A stretch of DNA of 64,000 nucleotides, from NCBI RefSeq assembly GCF_934191625.1, contig NZ_CAKPUG010000007.1, forward strand, positions 11,487 through 75,486, written 5' to 3'. Shown here one piece after another: positions 42,563 through 53,902 of this stretch. The notes under the pieces are model-generated. The model saw nothing but the letters and a program-made list of their open reading frames with translations, was not told the origin of the DNA and ran no database searches. The DNA is from an uncultured Lactococcus sp. (GTDB lineage: Bacteria > Bacillota > Bacilli > Lactobacillales > Streptococcaceae). Position 1 is the stretch's first letter; the number at the start of each line of letters is the position of its first letter. Position numbers and translations under genes: made by a program.

Positions 42563-45205
42563 ATGACAGAAGAATTATCAACAAAATTTAATCCTGCTGA
42601 AGTCGAAGCAGGGCGCTATGAAAAATGGCTCGAACAAGGTGTTTTTGCCCCTTCAGGTGACAAAAAAGCAAAACCTTATAGTATCGTTATTCCGCCACCA
42701 AACGTAACAGGGAAGCTCCACTTAGGACATGCTTGGGATACAACCTTGCAAGATATTATTATCCGTCAAAAACGTATGCAAGGTTTCGATACGCTCTGGT
42801 TGCCAGGTATGGACCATGCAGGTATTGCTACGCAAGCCAAAGTGGAAGCACGTTTAGCTGAAGATGGCATCTCTCGTTATGATTTAGGCCGTGAGAAATT
42901 CTTAGACAAGGTCTGGGAATGGAAGGATGAGTATGCCTCAACCATCAAAGAACAATGGGGTAAAATGGGTATCTCTGTTGATTATAATCGAGAACGTTTT
43001 ACTCTAGATGAAGGTTTATCTGCTGCAGTCCGCAAAGTTTTTGTTCAACTTTACAAAAAGGGCTGGATTTATCGTGGTGAATTTATCATTAACTGGGATC
43101 CAAAAGCTATGACTGCCCTCTCTGATATTGAAGTTATCCATAAGGATGTCGAAGGTGCCTTCTATCACATTACTTATCCTTTGGCGGATGGTTCAGGTGC
43201 ACTTGAAGTAGCGACAACGCGTCCAGAAACTTTCTTTGGTGATACTGCAGTTGCTGTTAACCCAGCAGATGAACGTTATGCCAAATACATTGGTCAAAGT
43301 GTTGTTCTCCCTATCATTAACAAAGAAATTCCTATCGTTGGTGACGAACATGCGGATATGGAAAAAGGGACAGGTGTAGTTAAAATTACGCCTGCCCATG
43401 ACCCTAACGACTTCTTAGTTGGTCAACGTCATAACTTGCCACAAGTTAATGTGATGAATGCTGACGGTACAATGAATGAGCTCACAGGCGAATTTAATGG
43501 TATGGATCGCTTTGAAGCACGAGAAGCGATCATTAAAAAATTAGATGAGCTGGGTAACTTAGTTAAAGTCGAGAAAATGATGCACTCTGTTGGGCACTCA
43601 GAACGTACAGGGGTGATGGTTGAGCCACGCTTATCAACACAATGGTTTGTTAAGATGGAAGATTTGGCTAAAAATGCCATCGCAAATCAAAAAACAGAAG
43701 ATGCGGTTGAGTTTTACCCTCCGCGTTTTAACGACACTTTCCTCCAGTGGATGGAAAATGTCCATGACTGGGTTATTTCGCGTCAACTCTGGTGGGGACA
43801 TCAAATCCCTGCCTGGTACAATGAAGCTGGCGAAATGTATGTCGGTGAGGAAGCTCCAGAAGGTGAAGGTTGGGTGCAAGATGAAGATGTGCTCGATACG
43901 TGGTTCTCTTCAGCCTTGTGGCCTTTCTCCACTATGGGCTGGCCTGATGAAAAAGCAGAAGACTTCCAACGTTACTTCCCTACATCAACTTTGGTTACGG
44001 GATATGACATCATCTTTTTCTGGGTTTCACGTATGATTTTCCAATCACTGGAGTTTACAGGAAAAGCACCATTTAATAATGTGCTTATCCATGGTCTGAT
44101 TCGTGATGAAGAAGGACGCAAGATGTCCAAATCTTTGGGGAATGGTATTGACCCAATGGATGTGATTGAAAAATATGGTGCGGATGCCTTACGTTGGTTC
44201 TTGTCCAATGGTTCAGCTCCAGGACAAGATGTCCGTTTCAGCTACGATAAAATGGATGCAGCTTGGAATTTCATCAATAAGATATGGAACGTTTCACGTT
44301 ATATCTTGATGAATGCAGGTAATATCACAGCTGAGGAAATTTCTATTCATCTTGATCAAGTGGCAGCGAAAGAAGCGGGTAATGTTACTGATCGTTGGAT
44401 CCTCACACGTTTGAATGATACAATTGCACGTGTTACTGAACAAATGGATAAATTTGAGTTTGGTGTTGCAGGGCATATTCTGTATAACTTCATTTGGGAT
44501 GAATTTGCCAACTGGTATCTTGAATTGACCAAGGAAGTTATGTTTGGCGAAAATGAAGCAGAAAAAGATGTGACACGTTCAGTCCTTGTACATGTCCTTG
44601 ATCAAGTACTCCGCTTGTTGCATCCAATCATGCCTTTCTTCACAGAAGAAATCTTTGAAAAGCTTCCGACAGCTGAAGGTAAATCTATTGTGGTATCTGA
44701 ATATCCAGAAGTACGTCCAGAATTTGATGATGCAGAAGCAGGTGACGGTGTTGCCATGTTGATTGAAATTATCACAGCTGTACGTAATATCCGTGCGGAA
44801 GTAAATACGCCTTTATCAAAAGCAGTACCAATGATGCTCAAATCAGACAAGGCATCATTCTTGAAAAATGTAGCGCCTTATATCAGACGTTTCACCAATC
44901 CAAGTGAATTAACTATTGCGACTGATATAACTGCGCCAGAGCAGGCTATGTCAGCAGTTGTTACTGGTGCGGAAATCTATCTTCCATTGGCAGGCTTGAT
45001 TAACATTGAGGAAGAAATTGCTCGTCTTAATAAAGAACTAGACAAATGGCAGAAAGAACTCGATATGGTTAGCCGTAAGCTTTCGAATGAAAAATTTGTA
45101 GCAAATGCCAAAGCAGAAGTTGTAGACAAAGAACGTGCTAAACTGGCAGACTATCAAGAGAAGTTTGAGAGTACTCAATCCCGGATTGAAGAGTTACAAA
45201 AATAG
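42563..45205 (+). CDS. valS: Valyl-tRNA synthetase
   Basis: Class I synthetase, 880 residues. HLGH in [14 protein letters not shown] (about 46-60), the CP1 editing domain (about 180-350) and KMSKS in [11 protein letters not shown] (about 520) are visible; a C-terminal coiled coil (about 815-880) is typical of ValRS. Regulated by the T-box leader directly upstream. Closed by a terminator. Confidence 0.99.
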   Translation: MTEELSTKFNPAEVEAGRYEKWLEQGVFAPSGDKKAKPYSIVIPPPNVTGKLHLGHAWDTTLQDIIIRQKRMQGFDTLWLPGMDHAGIATQAKVEARLAEDGISRYDLGREKFLDKVWEWKDEYASTIKEQWGKMGISVDYNRERFTLDEGLSAAVRKVFVQLYKKGWIYRGEFIINWDPKAMTALSDIEVIHKDVEGAFYHITYPLADGSGALEVATTRPETFFGDTAVAVNPADERYAKYIGQSVVLPIINKEIPIVGDEHADMEKGTGVVKITPAHDPNDFLVGQRHNLPQVNVMNADGTMNELTGEFNGMDRFEAREAIIKKLDELGNLVKVEKMMHSVGHSERTGVMVEPRLSTQWFVKMEDLAKNAIANQKTEDAVEFYPPRFNDTFLQWMENVHDWVISRQLWWGHQIPAWYNEAGEMYVGEEAPEGEGWVQDEDVLDTWFSSALWPFSTMGWPDEKAEDFQRYFPTSTLVTGYDIIFFWVSRMIFQSLEFTGKAPFNNVLIHGLIRDEEGRKMSKSLGNGIDPMDVIEKYGADALRWFLSNGSAPGQDVRFSYDKMDAAWNFINKIWNVSRYILMNAGNITAEEISIHLDQVAAKEAGNVTDRWILTRLNDTIARVTEQMDKFEFGVAGHILYNFIWDEFANWYLELTKEVMFGENEAEKDVTRSVLVHVLDQVLRLLHPIMPFFTEEIFEKLPTAEGKSIVVSEYPEVRPEFDDAEAGDGVAMLIEIITAVRNIRAEVNTPLSKAVPMMLKSDKASFLKNVAPYIRRFTNPSELTIATDITAPEQAMSAVVTGAEIYLPLAGLINIEEEIARLNKELDKWQKELDMVSRKLSNEKFVANAKAEVVDKERAKLADYQEKFESTQSRIEELQK

Positions 45206-45220
45206 TAATATGAGACGTGG

Positions 45221-45252
45221 AAAAGTTCCTAATTGTGGGAACTTTTTCTTTT
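45221..45252 (+). terminator. Terminator of valS
   Basis: AAAAGTTCC / GGAACTTTT with an 8-nt loop and T-rich tail. Confidence 0.88.
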
Positions 45253-45354
45253 TGGTATAGATAGGTTTACAATATCTTAAATTTTCATTTCTTGTTAAAG
45301 CTCTGAAAAAGTGATAAAATAAACAAAGAAAAAAACTCTAAGGAGAGATATAAG

Positions 45355-46701
45355 ATGGCACATATTAAATTTGACTATTCTAAATTGAAACCATTTGTAG
45401 CTGATAAAGAACTTGACGAAATTCAATGGCAAGTTGACGGCGCAGATAAACTTCTTCGCGAAGGAATTGGTGCTGGTTCGGACTTCATCGGTTGGTTAGA
45501 TCTTCCAGAAGACTATGACAAAGAAGAATTTGCTCGCATTCAAAAAGCCGCAAGCAAAATTCAATCTGATTCAGAAGTACTTATCGTTATCGGGATTGGT
45601 GGTTCATACCTCGGTGCCCGCGCTGCAATTGATTTCTTGAGTAATAGCTTTGTTAATCTTCAATCAAAAGAAGAACGTAAAGCACCACAAATTCTTTATG
45701 CAGGAAATTCAATTTCTTCAAGCTACCTTTCAGACTTGGTAGAGTATGTTGCAGATAAAGATTTCTCTGTGAATGTTATCTCTAAATCAGGTACTACAAC
45801 TGAACCAGCAATTGCTTTCCGTGTCTTTGAAGAACTTTTAGTTAAAAAATATGGCCGTGAAGAAGCAAATAAACGTATCTATGCAACAACAGATAAAGAA
45901 AAAGGTGCCGTTAAAGTTAATGCTGATGCAAATAACTGGGATACTTTTGTTGTGCCAGACTCAGTTGGTGGACGTTTTTCAGTTTTGACAGCTGTTGGTC
46001 TCTTGCCTATCGCAGCTTCAGGTGCTGATATTACAGCTCTTATGGAAGGTGCTAACGCAGCGCGTAAAGAATATACAGCCACAGATGTACGTGAAAACGA
46101 TGCTTATGCTTATGCGGCACTTCGTAATATCCTTTATCGTAAAGGTAAACTTTCAGAAATCTTGATCAACTATGAGCCATCATTGCAATACTTCTCAGAA
46201 TGGTGGAAACAGTTGGCAGGTGAATCTGAAGGTAAAGACCAAAAAGGTATTTATCCAACATCAGCAAACTTCTCAACAGACTTGCACTCATTGGGTCAAT
46301 TTATCCAAGAAGGAACACGTTCTGTATTTGAAACAGCTATCCGTGTTGAAAAACCACGTAAAAACATTAACATTCCTGAGCTTGAAGCAGATCTTGATGG
46401 ACTTGGCTACTTACAAGGTAAAGATGTTGACTTCGTCAATAAAAAAGCAGCTGATGGTGTTCTTCTTGCCCACACAGATGGTGACGTACCTAACATGATC
46501 GTTACTTTGCCTGAGCAAGATGAATTCACTTTAGGTTACACTATCTACTTCTTTGAGCTTGCGATTGCAATCTCTGGCTATTTGAATGGTATCAATCCAT
46601 TTGACCAACCAGGTGTTGAAGCTTACAAACGTAATATGTTTGCACTTCTTGGTAAACCAGGCTTTGAAGAATTGAGTGCAGAATTAAATGCACGTCTTTA
46701 A
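45355..46701 (+). CDS. pgi: Glucose-6-phosphate isomerase
   Basis: Interconverts glucose-6-phosphate and fructose-6-phosphate. 448 residues, the short Firmicute form. SIS-domain signatures [24 protein letters not shown], and [16 protein letters not shown] are all clear. TAAGGAGAG before ATG; monocistronic with a terminator after. Confidence 0.99.
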   Translation: MAHIKFDYSKLKPFVADKELDEIQWQVDGADKLLREGIGAGSDFIGWLDLPEDYDKEEFARIQKAASKIQSDSEVLIVIGIGGSYLGARAAIDFLSNSFVNLQSKEERKAPQILYAGNSISSSYLSDLVEYVADKDFSVNVISKSGTTTEPAIAFRVFEELLVKKYGREEANKRIYATTDKEKGAVKVNADANNWDTFVVPDSVGGRFSVLTAVGLLPIAASGADITALMEGANAARKEYTATDVRENDAYAYAALRNILYRKGKLSEILINYEPSLQYFSEWWKQLAGESEGKDQKGIYPTSANFSTDLHSLGQFIQEGTRSVFETAIRVEKPRKNINIPELEADLDGLGYLQGKDVDFVNKKAADGVLLAHTDGDVPNMIVTLPEQDEFTLGYTIYFFELAIAISGYLNGINPFDQPGVEAYKRNMFALLGKPGFEELSAELNARL

Positions 46702-46720
46702 TTAAAAATGAGTTAAAAAC

Positions 46721-46754
46721 AAAAACTACAGTACAACGAACTGTGGTTTTTTTT
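46721..46754 (+). terminator. Terminator of pgi
   Basis: AAAACTACAGT / ACTGTGGTTTT (one G-U pair) followed by T8. Confidence 0.85.
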
Positions 46755-46781
46755 ATGCCTGTGGGCGAAGAAGATACAGTG

Positions 46782-46790
46782 TGTTATAAT
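46782..46790 (+). promoter_or_regulatory. Extended -10 promoter giving a predicted leaderless rsmD mRNA
   Basis: TGtTATAAT ends 6 nt before ATG 46797; no ribosome-binding site. Confidence 0.65.
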
Positions 46791-46796
46791 AGAGCA

Positions 46797-47336
46797 ATGA
46801 GAGTTGTAGCAGGAAATTATGGTGGAAGACCACTGAAAACATTAGCAGGAAAAACAACGCGTCCAACGACTGATAAAGTTAAAGGTGCGATTTTTAATAT
46901 GATAGGACCGTATTTTGAAGACGGGCGGGTGCTAGATTTATTCTCGGGTTCGGGCTCTCTTGCTATAGAAGCTGTCTCGCGTGGTATGGACAGTGCTGTA
47001 ATGGTTGAAAAAGACCGATCAGCTCAGCTGATTATTGCTGAAAATATCAAGATGACAAAAGAAACGGAGAAATTTCAGCTTCTAAAAATGCCAGCAGAGC
47101 GAGCTTTGACTAATCTTTCTGGACAGTTTGATTTAGTCTTATTAGATCCGCCTTATGCCAAAGAAAGTATTGTTGCTAATTTAGAAGAACTGCAGAAAAA
47201 AGACTTGTTGGCAGATGACGTTATTATTGTTTGTGAGACGGATAAGGAAGTCATACTTCCGCAAAATATTGGTCACTTGTCGTTAAGTAAAGAAAAAGTA
47301 TATGGAATTTCAAAGGTAAGCATCTATGAAAGATAA
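46797..47336 (+). CDS. rsmD: 16S rRNA (guanine-N2)-methyltransferase RsmD
   Basis: 179 residues, m2G966 methyltransferase of 16S rRNA. SAM motif [15 protein letters not shown] and catalytic LLDPPYA are present. Start set at ATG 46797 ([11 protein letters not shown] is where the family begins); an ATG at 46743 would lie upstream of the promoter. Overlaps coaD by 11 nt, the usual rsmD-coaD pairing. Confidence 0.95.
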   Translation: MRVVAGNYGGRPLKTLAGKTTRPTTDKVKGAIFNMIGPYFEDGRVLDLFSGSGSLAIEAVSRGMDSAVMVEKDRSAQLIIAENIKMTKETEKFQLLKMPAERALTNLSGQFDLVLLDPPYAKESIVANLEELQKKDLLADDVIIVCETDKEVILPQNIGHLSLSKEKVYGISKVSIYER

Positions 47337-47823
47337 AATCGGTTTATTCACAGGCACTTTTGACCCGGTAACAAACGGGCATCTTGATATTGTTGCACGT
47401 GCCAGTAAGATTTTTGATAAGCTTTATGTTGGTATTTTTAAAAATGAAGCTAAAAATCCTCTGTTCAGTCTGGAAGAACGTGTTGCTTTACTTGAAAGAT
47501 CCTTAACAGATTTACAATTAACTAATGTGGAAGTGATTGCACATGCTAGTGATTTGACTGTAAACATTGCGAAGCAACTTGAAGTAACGGCGCTTGTGCG
47601 TTCCGTTCGTAATGCGGCCGATTTAGACTATGAGAAAAATATGATTTACTTTAACCGTGAAATGACAGGGATAGAGACAGTCTTACTGACTGCCAAGCCA
47701 GAACTTGAAAATATTAGTTCCACACGTATGCGCGAGCTTTATCATTTTGGCCAAGATCTTAGCCAATGGCTACCTAAAAATGTTATGGAAGCACTGAATG
47801 AGAAAAAAGCACATGAAAATTGA
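47326..47823 (+). CDS. coaD: Phosphopantetheine adenylyltransferase
   Basis: Fourth step of CoA synthesis: 4'-phosphopantetheine plus ATP to dephospho-CoA. 165 residues with [13 protein letters not shown] (nucleotidyltransferase T/HxGH) and ISSTRMREL. Overlaps rsmD upstream and sepM downstream, so translationally coupled. Confidence 0.98.
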   Translation: MKDKIGLFTGTFDPVTNGHLDIVARASKIFDKLYVGIFKNEAKNPLFSLEERVALLERSLTDLQLTNVEVIAHASDLTVNIAKQLEVTALVRSVRNAADLDYEKNMIYFNREMTGIETVLLTAKPELENISSTRMRELYHFGQDLSQWLPKNVMEALNEKKAHEN

Positions 47824-48856
47824 AAAATTGAAAAAATATAAAAAACTAAAGCTATTCTTTGCCATCGCGTTGCCGCTTCTTATTGTAGTAGGTTTATTCT
47901 TTCCCTTACCTTACTATATTGAGCAACCAGGGGGAACCATTCCAGTTAATCAGATGGTCGATGTTGCGGGAAAGAAAGATGAACATAAGGGTAACTTTTA
48001 TTTAACGACTGTTGAAATGGTGCGGGCCAATGCAGCAAGTATGCTTTATTCCAAGTCAAACTCCTTTGCTACGGTTTTGAGTAGTGAAGAGATGACAGGT
48101 GGGATGACTAATCAGCAATTTGATTTAGTCAACCAGTTCTATATGCAGACGGCGCAAAACACAGCTGTTTATCAGGCCTTCAAACTGGCAGGGAAACCTT
48201 ATGAGATGAAGTATCAAGGTGTTTACGTCTTGAGTATTACTGAGGATTCAACATTTAAAAATGACTTGCAACTTTCAGATACAATAACAGCAGTGAACGG
48301 TCACACTTTCAAGTCTTCATCTGATATGATTGATTATGTGTCTCAACAAAAAGTAGGTGATAGCGTTACAATTAAGTATACACGTATGGATGGCAGCAAA
48401 CATGAAGCTACAGGTAAGTATATTAAATTGAGTAACGGTAAAACAGGTATTGGTATTGGATTAGTAGATCATACAGAAGTTGTGACAGATCCTAAAGTTA
48501 AAATCGATGCTGGAAGCATTGGGGGTCCGAGCGCCGGTATGATGTTTACTTTGGAAATATATAGTCAAATTACGGGTAAAGACTTGCGTCAGGGACGCGA
48601 AATTGCTGGTACTGGTACTATTAACGAAGATGGCAGTATCGGGCAAATAGGGGGAGTTGATAAAAAAGTTGCTACGGCAAGTAATGCAGGTGCCAAAATT
48701 TTCCTTTGTCCAGATGAAACGGAAGAGCAATCAAAGGCTTCTGGTACAACAAATAATTATAACGATGCTCTCGCGGCCGCTAAAAAGTTGAATACAGATA
48801 TGAAGATTATTCCTGTGAAGACTATTCAAGATGCACTTAATTACCTCGAAAAATAA
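47813..48856 (+). CDS. sepM: SepM/YlbL-family PDZ serine protease (S16, Lon-like)
   Basis: About 347 residues: one N-terminal membrane segment (about 14-35), PDZ domain (about 120-195) and a Lon-type protease domain with Ser in [12 protein letters not shown] and Lys in [10 protein letters not shown]. In streptococci SepM trims competence pheromone outside the cell; YlbL acts on other targets. Start: ATG 47813 begins like family members; ATG 47798 is an alternative, both with weak ribosome sites. It overlaps the coaD stop. Confidence 0.88.
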   Translation: MKIEKLKKYKKLKLFFAIALPLLIVVGLFFPLPYYIEQPGGTIPVNQMVDVAGKKDEHKGNFYLTTVEMVRANAASMLYSKSNSFATVLSSEEMTGGMTNQQFDLVNQFYMQTAQNTAVYQAFKLAGKPYEMKYQGVYVLSITEDSTFKNDLQLSDTITAVNGHTFKSSSDMIDYVSQQKVGDSVTIKYTRMDGSKHEATGKYIKLSNGKTGIGIGLVDHTEVVTDPKVKIDAGSIGGPSAGMMFTLEIYSQITGKDLRQGREIAGTGTINEDGSIGQIGGVDKKVATASNAGAKIFLCPDETEEQSKASGTTNNYNDALAAAKKLNTDMKIIPVKTIQDALNYLEK

Positions 48857-48884
48857 AAAAAGCTGTAAGTTACAGCTTTTTTTA
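48855..48884. terminator. Bidirectional terminator between sepM and adhE
   Basis: AAAAAAGCTGTA / TACAGCTTTTTT stem, T runs on both strands. Confidence 0.9.
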
Positions 48885-48888
48885 ATAC

Positions 48889-51582
48889 TTAATATTGATC
48901 TTGTAAGAGTGTTTTAAGTTCGGAAATACTTGGTTGGCGTGGGTTACCAGGTGTGCATTGATCATCGTAAACAAGGTTTGCAAGCTTATCTAATTCACGC
49001 TCTAAGTGGTTCTTATCAACTCCATTTCCTGATAGGGTGACGTCAATATCAATACTGTCAGTTAATTTTTTAATTTCCTTAATAAGTTTGTCCACAAGCT
49101 CTGCATCATCCTTACCAGTAAGGCCAATGTAACGCGCAATTTCAGCATAGTCTTCTTGGGCGCGGTAAATCTCATAACGTGGGTACGGTGTACGTTTAAC
49201 GTTTCCTGTTACAGCGTTAAATTTAATGACATGAGGCATAGCAATAGCAATAGCTAAGCCGTGTGGTAACTCAAATTCACCACCCACTTTATGGGCTAAG
49301 GAGTGATTAATACCGAGAAATGCATTGGCAAAGGCCATACCAGCTAAAGTCGCTGCATTGTGCATATTTGCACGTGCGACTTGCCCTTCTTTAGAAGGCT
49401 GAGATGGATCATAGTGATATGAGGTTGTCAAATTATCAAAAATTAACTTAATAGCACGAAGTGACAATGGTTTAGTATAATCCGAAGCCATGACTGAAAC
49501 ATAAGATTCAAGGGCATGACTAAGTGCATCTATACCTGACCAAGCCACAGTACGTTTTGGTACTGTCATAACAAATTCAGGATCGACAATGGCTACTTGA
49601 GGTGTAAGCTGATAATCAGCTAAAGGATACTTAACATGTGTTTCATCATCGGTGATAACAGCAAATGGTGTTACCTCAGAACCTGTACCGGAAGTAGTCG
49701 GAATGCATACCAGTTGTGTTTGGTCTTGGTGTGGGAATTTTACGATACGCTTACGAATATCGATGAATTTTTGAGCTAACTGCTCAAAGAGTGCTTTTAG
49801 TGCAGCATCATCATTGAGGTCAACCTCTCCTCGAACGGAATATTCGTAAATCAAGCGACCGATTTTAGCTGCATCAAGTGGAGAACCACCACCGAGTGCA
49901 ATCACTGTGTCAGGCTTGAAATCAGCCATTTGACGTGCAATTTCAATAGCTTGAGAAAGCGTTGGATCAGGCTTTACAGAACCATAGATGGATGTTTGCA
50001 CCTGAGTTTCACGAACAGCCAACTGCTCAAGCATATGGTCCACAAAGCCAAATTGGAGCATTCCGTGGTCTGTGACGACAAAAGCGCGTTCGATATTAGG
50101 CATTTCTTGTAGATAAGAAATAGAGTTGTTTTCGTAGTAAATTTCTTTTGGCAGACGAACCCATTGTGGGCGATTACGACGACGTGCCACTGTTTTGATA
50201 TTCAATAGATCATATGTACTCAAATTGTGTGAGATTGAATTTTTCCCCCATGAACCAGTTCCTAAAGTCAGTGATGGACGCATTGCATCAGTATAAATAT
50301 CACCAACACCACCAATAGAATCAGGTTGGTTAACTAAGATGCGTGCAGCACCGATAGCGTCAGCATATTCTTTTACAAATGGATCATCTTGTGCACCTAT
50401 CTGAATAGCTGCATTGTGTCCAGCACCTTGATAAGCCAAAAGCTTTTGTACAATTGCAGTACCATTTTCACGTGAGGTAGATTTGTAAATTGACAAAAGT
50501 GGGCTAAGCTTTTCAGAAGATAGAGCTTCACCGATGTTTTTTTCCTCCAATTCAAAGAGAAGGACATCTTTGCCATCAGGGACTTTTACGCCTGCTTGTT
50601 CAGCAATCCACGGGCCAGGACGTCCAGCAACTGGTCCGGTTACCCCAAAGCCTTCACCTGCACGTTCAACGAATACAAATTTTTCGATAGCTGGATAATC
50701 TTCCTTTGGAACATTGTAAGCGCCATGTGCTTGAAGTTTTTCGAGAAATTCATCGTAAATTTCTGCAGCAACAACAGCAGAGTTTTCAGTGGCACAAATC
50801 ATGCCGTTATCAAAACGTTTAGAAAGGAGCAGGTCTTCAACTGCACGATCCACATTTGCAGTAGCATCAACGAAGACGGCACCATTACCTGCGCCCACAC
50901 CTAATGATGGATTCCCTGACTTGAGCGCCGCGTTGACCATTCCCGGTCCACCTGTAGCTAAGATAGAAGCAATACCGTGGTTTTGGATAAGGGCAGTCGT
51001 GTTATAAAGGCTAGGATCTTCAACCCACTGAATAAAGTTTTCTGGCGCTCCAGCCTTTAGAGCAGCTTCATAGACAATGCGTGCGGCATGTGACGAGCAA
51101 TTTTGGGCTTGAGGATGGAAAGCAAAAACGATGGTATTTCGTGTTTTTGCTGTTAAGAGTGATTTGAAAATTGTAGTAGAAGTGGGATTGGTAGTTGGGA
51201 CGATTCCTGCAAGTACTCCTAAAGGAGCTGCTATTTCTACAGAGCCTGCGACTTTGTTCTCACTGATTACGCCTACTGTTTTATCGTTTTTGATTGAGTT
51301 ATAAACAGATTCTGATGCAAATCGATTTTTAGTGTCTTTGTCCTCAACGATGCCTCGCCCTGTTTCATTATGGGCTTCATGTGCGAGTTCAAGGGAGTGT
51401 TCACTAGCAGCTAAAGCCATTGCTGCAACAATTTTATCTACTTGTGATTGTGTATAGCCTTCAAATTGTAAAGCTGCTTGATGTGCCTTTCGAACGAGAC
51501 CGTCTGTGTACTGCTCTGCTTTTTCTACAAGGACAGCTTTATCAGCGGGTGTTAATTCTTTTTTTATATTCTTGGTTGACAT
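48889..51582 (-). CDS. adhE: Bifunctional acetaldehyde-CoA/alcohol dehydrogenase
   Basis: 897 residues. N-terminal aldehyde dehydrogenase (about 1-440) with PTTNPTSTTIFKSL and catalytic Cys in NGMICATENS; C-terminal iron alcohol dehydrogenase (about 455-890) with ALGGGSPLDAAK, PTTSGTGSEVTPF and metal His in HSLAHKVGG and LPHGLAIA. Reduces acetyl-CoA to ethanol, recycling NADH in mixed-acid fermentation; forms spirosomes in relatives. Strong promoter with two Rex-like sites and a cre-like site upstream. Confidence 0.98.
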   Translation of the reverse strand: MSTKNIKKELTPADKAVLVEKAEQYTDGLVRKAHQAALQFEGYTQSQVDKIVAAMALAASEHSLELAHEAHNETGRGIVEDKDTKNRFASESVYNSIKNDKTVGVISENKVAGSVEIAAPLGVLAGIVPTTNPTSTTIFKSLLTAKTRNTIVFAFHPQAQNCSSHAARIVYEAALKAGAPENFIQWVEDPSLYNTTALIQNHGIASILATGGPGMVNAALKSGNPSLGVGAGNGAVFVDATANVDRAVEDLLLSKRFDNGMICATENSAVVAAEIYDEFLEKLQAHGAYNVPKEDYPAIEKFVFVERAGEGFGVTGPVAGRPGPWIAEQAGVKVPDGKDVLLFELEEKNIGEALSSEKLSPLLSIYKSTSRENGTAIVQKLLAYQGAGHNAAIQIGAQDDPFVKEYADAIGAARILVNQPDSIGGVGDIYTDAMRPSLTLGTGSWGKNSISHNLSTYDLLNIKTVARRRNRPQWVRLPKEIYYENNSISYLQEMPNIERAFVVTDHGMLQFGFVDHMLEQLAVRETQVQTSIYGSVKPDPTLSQAIEIARQMADFKPDTVIALGGGSPLDAAKIGRLIYEYSVRGEVDLNDDAALKALFEQLAQKFIDIRKRIVKFPHQDQTQLVCIPTTSGTGSEVTPFAVITDDETHVKYPLADYQLTPQVAIVDPEFVMTVPKRTVAWSGIDALSHALESYVSVMASDYTKPLSLRAIKLIFDNLTTSYHYDPSQPSKEGQVARANMHNAATLAGMAFANAFLGINHSLAHKVGGEFELPHGLAIAIAMPHVIKFNAVTGNVKRTPYPRYEIYRAQEDYAEIARYIGLTGKDDAELVDKLIKEIKKLTDSIDIDVTLSGNGVDKNHLERELDKLANLVYDDQCTPGNPRQPSISELKTLLQDQY

Positions 51583-51597
51583 AATTTAAATTTCTCC

Positions 51598-51673
51598 TTT
51601 GTGAAATTTATCACGTTATTATTTTAACAAACTTTGAAAGTGCTGTCAAACAATATTGTGTAAATTAGCACAA
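51598..51673 (-). promoter_or_regulatory. adhE promoter with Rex-like operators and a cre-like site
   Basis: Minus-strand promoter TTGACA (51649-51644), 17-nt spacer, TAAAAT (51626-51621). TTGTG-N8-CACAA at 51656-51673 lies just upstream, and TTGTGAA-ATTT-ATCACGT at 51599-51616 overlaps the expected transcription start; both resemble the Rex operator TTGTGAA-N4-TTCACAA. A cre-like 14-mer (51635-51648) overlaps the -35. Rex repression at low NADH and CcpA repression are predicted. Confidence 0.65.
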
Positions 51674-51712
51674 ACTTTCTTTGGTTAAAATACTATCTGC
51701 ATTTTAATGATA

Positions 51713-51738
51713 AAAAAACCGCCGAAATGGCGGTTTTG
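51713..51738 (-). terminator. Terminator of the 6-phosphogluconolactonase gene
   Basis: ACCGCC, GAAAT, GGCGGT stem with T run on the minus strand (A7 on plus). Confidence 0.88.
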
Positions 51739-51739
51739 A

Positions 51740-52780
51740 TTAGAGTGTTGGTAGAATACACGTGCCCTCTGGGCTATAAAAATCTTTTTGTTTTAGTGTG
51801 AGCATCCCTGTTTTCCTATTGCGGCGGAAAAGACTGATATTATCACTATCTTGATGTGCAACGATAATAAAATCTTCTGTACTGTTGAAATTGAAGTCTC
51901 GAGGTGTTTCGCCTTCGGTTTTTACAATCTCTTCTAAAGTTAGCTTTGTACCCAAGGGGCTAACACTATAAATAGCAATAGAATTATGCCCGCGGTTTGA
52001 AGCGTAGAGAAACGCACCGTCGGAAGAAAGGCGTAGAGCAGATGCGCTCTTTGTACCTTCAAAATCTACGGGAAGAGTACTGATTGTTTCGAGTGCGGCA
52101 AAGCGCCCTTTTTCTTCATTGTAGCTGAGAACAGTTACGGTAGAAGAAAATTCACCAATAGCATAAGCAATCTTACCGTTTGGATGGAAAGTAAGATGAC
52201 GGACTCCCGTGCCTGCAGGCATGCGGTAGAGGCTTACAAGAGAGAGCTTGCCTTCTTCTCCAACGACATCGTAAACGGTAATCTCATCTGTTCCCAAGTC
52301 ACATGTAACCAAGCGTCCATCAGGTGTAAGATCTGTATAATGCACGTGTGGGCGCTCTTGACCGGGGTGTACTTTTGATCCTTCGCCTTCATGTCTTACA
52401 GTGTCCGTTAAAGTAAGGGAACCATTTTTTTGAATTTTGTAGACTCGAATTTCCCCCAAGTGATAATTGGCTCCATACACAAAACCGCGTTTATTATCTA
52501 CAGCTACATAGCAAAGAGGTGCACCAACACTTGTAACATAATTGAGAAGCTCTGTCTTTCCTCTCGTATAACTGAGAGCAGCAATACCACCACCATTTTT
52601 ATCTGCGGCACAAGTATAAAGATGCTGTTTTGTCTTATCTAAAGCAAAATAGGTTGCGTTCTGAACATGAGCAACTTCTGTTAAATTAGAAAGTTCTTCC
52701 TTTGCAATATCTAAGTCAAAACTGTAAATCCCCTTTGATTCACGCTTAGTGTAACCGCCAACTAGAATTTTTTCACGCAT
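51740..52780 (-). CDS. pgl: 6-phosphogluconolactonase (beta-propeller lactonase family)
   Basis: 346 residues, seven-bladed beta-propeller of the Pgl/YbhE type (ITVYDVVGEEGKLSLVS, ASNRGHNSIAIYSVS, FIIVAHQDSDNISLF blades), hydrolysing 6-phosphogluconolactone made by Zwf at 6918. AGGAGCC precedes the ATG at 52780. Some members of the fold act on other lactones, so the pathway role is likely but not proven. Confidence 0.88.
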   Translation of the reverse strand: MREKILVGGYTKRESKGIYSFDLDIAKEELSNLTEVAHVQNATYFALDKTKQHLYTCAADKNGGGIAALSYTRGKTELLNYVTSVGAPLCYVAVDNKRGFVYGANYHLGEIRVYKIQKNGSLTLTDTVRHEGEGSKVHPGQERPHVHYTDLTPDGRLVTCDLGTDEITVYDVVGEEGKLSLVSLYRMPAGTGVRHLTFHPNGKIAYAIGEFSSTVTVLSYNEEKGRFAALETISTLPVDFEGTKSASALRLSSDGAFLYASNRGHNSIAIYSVSPLGTKLTLEEIVKTEGETPRDFNFNSTEDFIIVAHQDSDNISLFRRNRKTGMLTLKQKDFYSPEGTCILPTL

Positions 52781-52903
52781 ATCTTGGCTCCTTTAACATT
52801 TAATATTCGTATAATTATTTTATCATAAATGAGCGTTTTCAGGAAACTAAATATCTCGCAATATGTGAAAGGAGAAAAGACTACAAAATGTTTCACCAAG
52901 CTC

Positions 52904-52932
52904 TTGCAATACGGTCGTTGTTAGTGTATAAT
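52904..52932 (+). promoter_or_regulatory. rpsB-tsf promoter and 115-nt leader
   Basis: TTGCAA (52904-52909), 17-nt spacer, TATAAT (52927-52932). The leader to the ATG at 53053 is long and may carry the S2 autoregulatory element, which I cannot fold by eye. Confidence 0.8.
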
Positions 52933-53052
52933 ATTATTGTTGTCTATGGGCAATAATTTCACATTTTGATTTGACAATGTCGTAGTGCACTTGTGTAGCG
53001 GCATTGGCTGATAGTCAAAAGAGGAAAAACTATTTTAAAAGGAGACATTAAT

Positions 53053-53826
53053 ATGTCAGTTATTTCAATGAAACAACTTCTTGAAGCTGGTGTTCACTTC
53101 GGTCACCAAACTCGTCGTTGGAACCCAAAAATGAAACCATACATCTTTACAGAACGTAATGGTATTCACGTTATTGATCTTCAAAAAACAGTTAAACTTG
53201 TTGACGATGCTTACAACTATGTACGCAACGCTTCATCTGAAGGTGCAGTAGTACTTTTTGTTGGTACTAAAAAACAAGCTTCAGAAGCTGTTAAAGAGGA
53301 AGCACTTCGCGCTGGTCAATACTATGTAAACCACCGTTGGCTTGGTGGTATGCTCACTAACTGGAACACTATCCAAAAACGTGTAGCACGCCTTAAATCA
53401 ATCAACAAAATGGAAGAAGACGGAACTTTCGAAGTTTTGCCTAAGAAAGAAGTTGTTCTTTTGAATAAAGAACGCGAACGTCTTGAAAAATTCATCGGTG
53501 GTATCGCTGACATGCCTCGCATCCCAGATGTGATGTACGTTGTTGACCCACATAATGAACAAATCGCTATCCAAGAAGCGCAAAAATTGGGTATCCCAGT
53601 TGTCGCTATGGTTGATACAAACGCAGATCCAGATCCAATCGACGTTATCATTCCAGCTAACGATGATGCTATCCGTGCAGTTAAATTGATCACTGCTAAA
53701 ATGGCTGACGCTATCATCGAAGGTCGTCAAGGTGAAGATTCAGCAGAAGAAGAACTTGCAGCTAAAGATACTGCAGCTTCAGAAGAATCACTTGAAGAAC
53801 TTGCTGAAATCGTTGAAGGCAAGTAA
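53053..53826 (+). CDS. rpsB: Ribosomal protein S2
   Basis: 257 residues, [25 protein letters not shown] start style typical of S2 ([15 protein letters not shown] motif), coiled-coil insert at about 105-150 and an acidic C-terminal tail. AAAGGAGA before the ATG. Upstream of tsf, the universal pairing; in streptococci this pair follows pcsB, but here it is 48 kb from the PcsB-like genes. Confidence 0.99.
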   Translation: MSVISMKQLLEAGVHFGHQTRRWNPKMKPYIFTERNGIHVIDLQKTVKLVDDAYNYVRNASSEGAVVLFVGTKKQASEAVKEEALRAGQYYVNHRWLGGMLTNWNTIQKRVARLKSINKMEEDGTFEVLPKKEVVLLNKERERLEKFIGGIADMPRIPDVMYVVDPHNEQIAIQEAQKLGIPVVAMVDTNADPDPIDVIIPANDDAIRAVKLITAKMADAIIEGRQGEDSAEEELAAKDTAASEESLEELAEIVEGK

Positions 53827-53841
53827 TTTGTAATGAATAAT

Positions 53842-53873
53842 ACAGGCGAGGCCCTACGCCTCCCTGTTTTTTT
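53842..53873 (+). terminator. Internal hairpin between rpsB and tsf
   Basis: ACAGG-c-GAGGC / GCCTC-CCTGT with one bulged C, followed by T7. A partial terminator that would lower tsf relative to rpsB. Confidence 0.75.
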
Positions 53874-53902
53874 ATAAAATATAATAATAGGAGAACTATA
53901 CA

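Noticed and set aside
46743..46796. N-terminal extension of rsmD from ATG 46743
   Set aside because: Runs through the pgi terminator tail and the rsmD -10; family proteins begin at [10 protein letters not shown].
52888..52956. 22-codon ORF after AAAGGAG upstream of rpsB
   Set aside because: It spans the rpsB -35 and -10 (52904-52932), so it would not be in that transcript; probably chance.
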